DNA of 64,000 bases, taken from NCBI GenBank assembly GCA_015680685.1, contig MNCI01018324.1, forward strand, positions 11,111-75,110, read 5' to 3'. Under the pieces are notes generated by a model. That model was given only the letters and a program-made list of their open reading frames with translations. It searched no databases and was not told the DNA's origin. Of the stretch, positions 58,431-64,000 are shown piece after piece; the first letter of the stretch is position 1; the number at the start of each line of letters is the position of its first letter. A program made the position numbers and the translations under genes. The DNA comes from Gnetum montanum (Eukaryota; Streptophyta; Gnetopsida; Gnetales; Gnetaceae).

Positions 58431-61400
58431 CAATACCATAGTAATTGATTTCACTAAGGATATAAATAAATATGCATGCAATAGAAATACATCTATAGTT
58501 GAAGAGGATATTTGTCTATAACTAAAGACATTAATAGACTGTGAGGACATAAAACATTTTAGTTTTAAATCAAATAACTCATGTGCATTCTAATACTAGA
58601 TCTTAGAATTTTTGACTTTGCAAGGAACTAATGGTGTACTTTGTTAATATTGTATGTCTTTACTATGGTATGATTCATTTACAAGAGTTGAAAAAACTTG
58701 CATCACTCGATATAGTGTCTATACAAGTAATGTATGATGTTGTGTTATTATAAAGATTGGTTAAAGACATGAATATGAGTAACCTAATTAGTGGAAAGCA
58801 TACAGAGCTTGATGAGGACATACATGAAAAAGAAAAAGTATTTCTTAGTACTATATCAAAAAGGTTGACTATATTTATTAAAATTGAGATTAACATCTGT
58901 GATGCCAAGGAACATTACATAATGTACTACATTACACAACATAGATGTTTTATTCAAGTATTATTAAGGTTTGAACATGAACTAATCTATCAACTATTTG
59001 AAATATATAGAAGAAGGGTTAGAAAGTTACTAGTGATAATGAAAATGAGGATGAGATTGAGAACTTCCTACATAGAGATCCTTTCCTAGAGTATGACATT
59101 ACTAATCAAGCATCAACTTTTGAGGTAAGAGAAATAATATTCATTTTAGATGAATATCTGAAAGAATGGAACAACAAATATATGATATGTTTCTTTTGAT
59201 CACTTTGTCCAAATAGGTAATGAGTGATGTTCAACCTCTACAATCACTTAATTTATCATAGTTTCATGAATTCGGAACACATGGAGGAATGGGTGTTAAC
59301 ATAATAAAGTCAACAACAATGGAACTAGACCATGCACTACATGTGGAAGTAAATTAAAGTTAATTAGTTAATTCCAACTTTTAAATCAAATTGTGATCCA
59401 CATATGATTAAATAAATACTAATAAATTTGTTACAGCTTCAAAGAAAATTTGAAGAAAAATCCAAGAAAGATGTTACTTAGATGGAGGAATCCACAACAA
59501 TGGATTTTAAGAAACTGACAAATAGTACCAGAGAAACATTGGTTATATCATAGTTGACTATGTGTGTCTCCATTTTTATTCTTGATATTCTACGTATAAA
59601 TTTAAATATGAAATTGTCAAGAAATAGGAGGAACCATGTAATTAAGGAAGGCCCACTGACAAAATTGAAAGAAAGGTCAAGAAATAAAAATAAGGGAAAA
59701 TCATCAACGAAGCTAGTACACATTACTTAAATGATTTCAGAATTATATTTTTGTTATGTTTATGTAAGATTGAAAGCATAATTCAAGTATATAATCTTTC
59801 AATGCAAATCCAAACAAAAGAGTTTAACATCAACATTATGTAGTGGAGAAAAGGTTTAGAAGCAAAAAATAGATAAATAAATTTATAAGTAATATTTATT
59901 TGGCTAAAAGTCCTATAAAAACATGATAAATTGAACGTTTCTAATTGACTCTATCTTAATTTCCTGGAATGTAGGTGATGGAAATCCTAAAAGAAAATGA
60001 TATTTTCTACAAAGTACAAAGTAAATATCTTTCCTTGTTTTTTCAACCTTTTTCAACGTTATTGGTTAATAAATCTAGTTTTAATATAATATTGTTGGAT
60101 ATGATTCTATCATGTTACTTAAGATAGGTATGTTAAAAATTTTTGTTAATAATCTATCTATTATATGCATACATAGCTTTCATTGCATGAATGCGCTATG
60201 ACTATTGTTGTGGTAGGAATCATGGTAATAGTGGAATCTAACACAACCTAACAAAAAATTAAGCTAGGAAATCTCATGGCTACCTAACAATCCATGAAAA
60301 CTAAACTTTTGAATAATCTTTCTCAAATCAAAAGGGGGGACTTATAGATCATGAGAAAAATCTAACATTCTGAACTAAACGTTTTTGCGAAATGTTAGAA
60401 AATTGAAAGCAAAAGAGAAACATGTGTGAAATAGAAAAATAAGAAACAAATAAATATCGTATGTATATCTATAGAAAGAGAATCGTACTATGTGGTTGGT
60501 AAACAAGATAAAATAGCAACAAAATGGATAGTATGATAGATCTAATCTATTAAAACATTAAACCAATATCAAATGTAGGAAAATAAAAATTTAGATCTAT
60601 AGAAAATTTGGATGATGTTAGGGACAAAAATCCTAAAGGCAAAAACCTAGATTATATAAAAAGATAAAATCAAGAACCTGTAAAAAGATGTTCCAAACTA
60701 TGTACAAGGGATCAGAGGCATTTAACATGAAGCTATGTTACCTCATTCTTTCTCCAATGCATACACTTGCTATAGATATAGTGACAACAATGGCAAATCC
60801 AGTAGCTAACAAAGTAGAGGAGATGATCAAATTAGTGCGCTAACATAATTCCATTTGATTTCTCCATGTGTGAGAAGGACAACACAAAGGAGATACAATG
60901 CATTAGCAAGAAGAGAGAAAAAAAGAAAGGGTACTTATTCTACAAAGAGACAAATTCTTTGGAAGAGGTTCTCCAAATTTCCAATCACTAGAGTGTTAAC
61001 TACACTAAGTCATAAAGAGAGAAAGTTGGAGATTCTAACAAATGCTAGCTGAAAACATCAACTAAAAGTTCAAAAATCCAATCTATTTTCTGATGTAGTT
61101 TACTATCATATGAATTTTGGACACATCCAACACCCCTTTAGGTGCATAAGTACTCAAAAACATAGCTCCTCAAAATTCAATACTATCTCAGAACCAAAGC
61201 ATGATCATATCTTTGACACTAGCTTTGTAGATCCGATAGAAAGAGACCCTACTTATAAAATCATAAAAAATTAGCTATACAAATTAGGAAAGGAATTATC
61301 TGAACAATCAATTGATGACATAACAAGATTATGTCATTAAAAAGAAGAATAAATGATAATCACAAAGAGGTAGATGAACAAAGGTTAACAATTTAAGAGA

Positions 61401-61550
61401 AATGGTTCAAATACCTTGACTCTCAACCTTTAGAAACATGATCAGAGTTAGAACCCATAGAGCAAAGTAGGTCAAAAGAATCAAATGATGATAAGGAAAA
61501 TCCTTTTGATAAAGCACCATTGTTATTCTAGTCAACACTAAGAATGCAAC
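58431..61550. other. Unassigned AT-rich region
   Basis: Nothing recognised on either strand. A 110-residue + ORF at 58757-59089 and a short one at 60855-61052 show no domain known to me. It may hold further decayed transposon or viral sequence; upstream virus-derived ORFs could extend into its right end. Confidence 0.4.
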
Positions 61551-61559
61551 ATATATCTT

Positions 61560-63130
61560 AATTAAGAAAGTTTATACAATGGGTAGCTAATGAAATTACC
61601 GAGTTGGAAAAAATTAAAGAAAGCTTCCAAAGGCAACAATATTAGGAAGAGTCACATGTAATGTCTATCAACTTACTTAATAATAATAGGTTAACTACTT
61701 TACCTATTTGTGCATTTATAATTAAACTAAAAGGATTTAAGCCATACCCAGTGGATGCCCTTATTAATAGTGGTGCATAAGTCTCTTTAGCTAGAAGAGA
61801 CATAATCCCATCTTACTCTGGGAAAAAAAATAGAAAGAATATATGTAACCTTTAATACCCAAAAGGCACCATTAGAATTCAAGGCCAAAATACTAATTAG
61901 GACTACTAAAGGTAAGATTCTTAAATTAGAAATATGCCAATGTGACATAAGGTCATATGACTTACTAATAGGTACTAACAATCTAGAAGCCCTAGAACCC
62001 TATACGATAGGTAGAAACTTCATTTTGCTAGGAAATAATAGATTCTATAGACAAAGATCTTACAAGAATAGGTTCCTAAAGGATATAAAACCTAAACTTG
62101 TAAAGACACAATGGGTGGTAAACAATGTAGGAAAACTACAAGACCAATTCAAAGAAATACAAGAACGACTACTAGAATTAGCTAAGGAAGATCCTACTAT
62201 CTTTTGGAATAAGAAGGAGCACTAGTGCAATATTGATCTAAAATATAATATCAAGATAAGATCCAAAGAACACCATATTGGGATGCCTCCATCTCTTAAG
62301 GAAGAATGCAACAAAGAAATCCAAAACCTACTAGATAAGAAATTAATACAACCCAACACCAGTATGTTTTCTTGTATAGCATTCTATGTAAATAAGAGAG
62401 CTGAATAGGTAAGAGGGAAGAAGAGACTCGTAGTAAACTACAAGCCTCTTAATTATTTGATCAAACTAGTCCAACATCAAATACCCAACAAGGACGATCT
62501 TTTCCAAAGGCTCTTACATACTAATGTTTACTCTAAGTTTGATCTCAAGTCTGGCTTCTAGCAAATATAGGTTCATACTTAGGATAGATGGAAAATAGCC
62601 TTTATCATCCCAAGAGGTCTTTATGAAAAAATTGTTCTACCATTTGGAATAAAAATGGCACCATCGATTTTCCAGTGATGCATGGATGGGATCTTTAAAC
62701 CATATCCTTTCATAATGGTTTATATTGATGATATTTTGGTAATGAATAAGATCCCTTAGGAACAACTCAAACATTTAGAATTACTCAAAAAACTTATAGA
62801 TGAAAATGTGATAAGAATCTATAGATACACTTTTGGAAAATTCAATGAGTCTTAATACAATTATCACAACATCCATAAGGAGCTATTAGCCATAGTAAAA
62901 AGAATAGAAAAGTTTAGGTTATTTTTCCAAACTACTTATTTTACTATCCAAAGCATTTTAAATCATTTTGATAAGTATCTTAGTAGGAAATCTCTAAATA
63001 AAGTAGCCCACACTCACTTGATAAGCTAGGCCTTATATCTTGCTAACTTTGATTTCTGTATTGAATATATATATTGTAGAAAAAATGGTTAGTAGATTTC
63101 CTAAGTAGAGAGTTTCAACTCTCTGTGTAA
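61560..63130 (+). pseudogene. Endogenous pararetrovirus remnant (Caulimoviridae-type protease, RT, RNase H)
   Basis: A degenerate viral polymerase polyprotein on the + strand. The protease-like segment at about 61755-61780 has NSGA where DTGA or DSGA is expected, so its catalytic Asp is gone. An intact-looking stretch (62025-62225) is the linker before RT. RT motifs follow, with YIDD kept at 62721-62732. Stops (mostly TAG, for example 62222 and 62406, and at 62560) break the frame. Between the RT thumb and the RNase H segment (about 62830-63090) sequence is missing, so an internal deletion is likely. The RT type and the absence of an integrase point to an integrated plant pararetrovirus rather than an LTR element. 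It is not functional. Confidence 0.8.
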
Positions 63131-64000
63131 TTACTAATGAATTTTATTATTTATGTATATAGAAATTTTAATAAACAAAAGGTGGACATTTTGATCTTCT
63201 AAAAGACTTAGGACATGTCATTCTAGGGAGTACTTCATGACCACTCTGGAGTAAACAAAAGTGTTTGAATCTCATGAAGAAAAATTTTATGGCCTTCACA
63301 AACTTTATCCATACATGTAATAGTGACTCTCCTACTTCTAATATTTTTTAAAACATTTTCACATCCCATTGGGAAGCCCGACCATATATCTATCTCTAAA
63401 CCCATTTGGAACTATGTCATCTAAATTTTCCTAATAATATTTAACTTGACCTTACTATTATCCAAGTCCTTATCATGTTTATACAATATATTTTAATCCT
63501 CAGGGATCTATAGCTATATTGAATGAAGCATTTTAGACATGGTTGACAATGTTTGGGGATTCTCTTGTTCATTATCTTGCCTCTTATCCTAGATCATTCT
63601 TCAATATGTGGAATGAATACCATGGAGATTATTTATTCTATGAAAATGCTCAAACCAAAGGATGGCATTTCTTAGAAAATGGATCAAAACTTGTTTATTA
63701 TCTAGTTTCCTATAGAAACAAAAGGATTAACTAGTAAAACTCATGGGGGAAAGCGTTCTATCAGGATATCTTCACTAGTAATCTTGTAGATATCCAACAT
63801 CATTACTTAGAACATGGAATACACCCTAGCAACCTTGATCTTCACACATTGGATTCTAGAATAGTCCCATTTTGAAATAACGAAGGGTATGAAAGGACCT
63901 TCTACCTAGCTGAGGAACCTTTTTCTCCACATGTTCTATCATGGAACTCTGATAATGGCTTAGACTAATACTTTTCTATCATTAGTAATAGTAAAGTAGA
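63131..64000 (+). other. Unidentified tail, possibly virus-derived
   Basis: Continues downstream of the pararetroviral RNase H. An open stretch at 63543-63734 and a broken continuation to the window end read as a Tyr/Phe/Trp-rich protein I do not recognise. It could be a downstream viral ORF or a separate insertion. Confidence 0.35.

Noticed and set aside
58757-59089. 110-residue ORF as a host gene or DNA transposase
   Set aside because: No motif I can name on careful reading; AT-rich context makes chance ORFs likely.

Overview
The window looks like intergenic DNA from a seed plant with a very large, repeat-filled genome. A gymnosperm is my guess, but nothing here proves it. I found no host protein gene, rRNA or tRNA. 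Nearly everything recognisable is nested, decayed LTR retrotransposons of the Ty3/gypsy Tat (Ogre/Retand-like) type, plus one degenerate endogenous pararetrovirus. Coding regions are full of stops and frameshifts, so most are annotated as pseudogenes.

Layout. Element A (+ strand, 1-40332; its first ~160 bases lie outside the window) has a 5' LTR to 2092, gag, protease, an antisense accessory gene, RT, two RNase H domains, integrase, a repeat-rich 3' UTR and a 3' LTR at 37990-40332. Element B (- strand, 3908-24302) is inserted in A's gag with a 5-bp target duplication ATCCC. It has the same gene order and an extra [3'UTR + LTR] unit at its left end. Element C (+ strand, from 40333) is older: gag, protease, an antisense coiled-coil ORF, then only the N-terminus of RT near 58200-58430. 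Element D (- strand, 42013-50888) is inserted in C's gag with target duplication CCAAG. It has LTRs, a tRNA-Asp-type primer site, gag and a second coiled-coil ORF, but no visible pol. From 58430 to about 61550 nothing is recognised. From about 61560 to 63130 there is a broken Caulimoviridae-type protease/RT/RNase H, and after that an unidentified tail.

Main discovery candidate. A and B each carry, between protease and RT and on the strand opposite gag-pol, a multi-exon gene with recognisable splice sites. The two copies align from a short first exon, through a globular domain, to an acidic last exon with a GPSG motif. In A, a TATAAATA box lies 153 bp before the first ATG. In each element a short family-specific motif fills both the LTR and the upstream/first-intron region of the accessory gene: CTACGCTA...TAGCGTAG in A and AGCGTGAGT in B. 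In D the motif CGATATCG lies upstream of a TATA box both in the LTR and in front of the accessory ORF. Three families, three motifs, one layout: this suggests an accessory protein, or a host factor, that acts on element-specific sites in both promoters. A separate repeat conserved between A and B (element-sense core CCACTATGATGTTAAACTGG) occurs in the 3' UTR and on both sides of the antisense gene.

Assembly cautions: two N gaps (20434-20636, 44761-44940) and five single-N junctions. Four of the junctions are flanked by near-identical direct repeats and look like unmerged contig overlaps.
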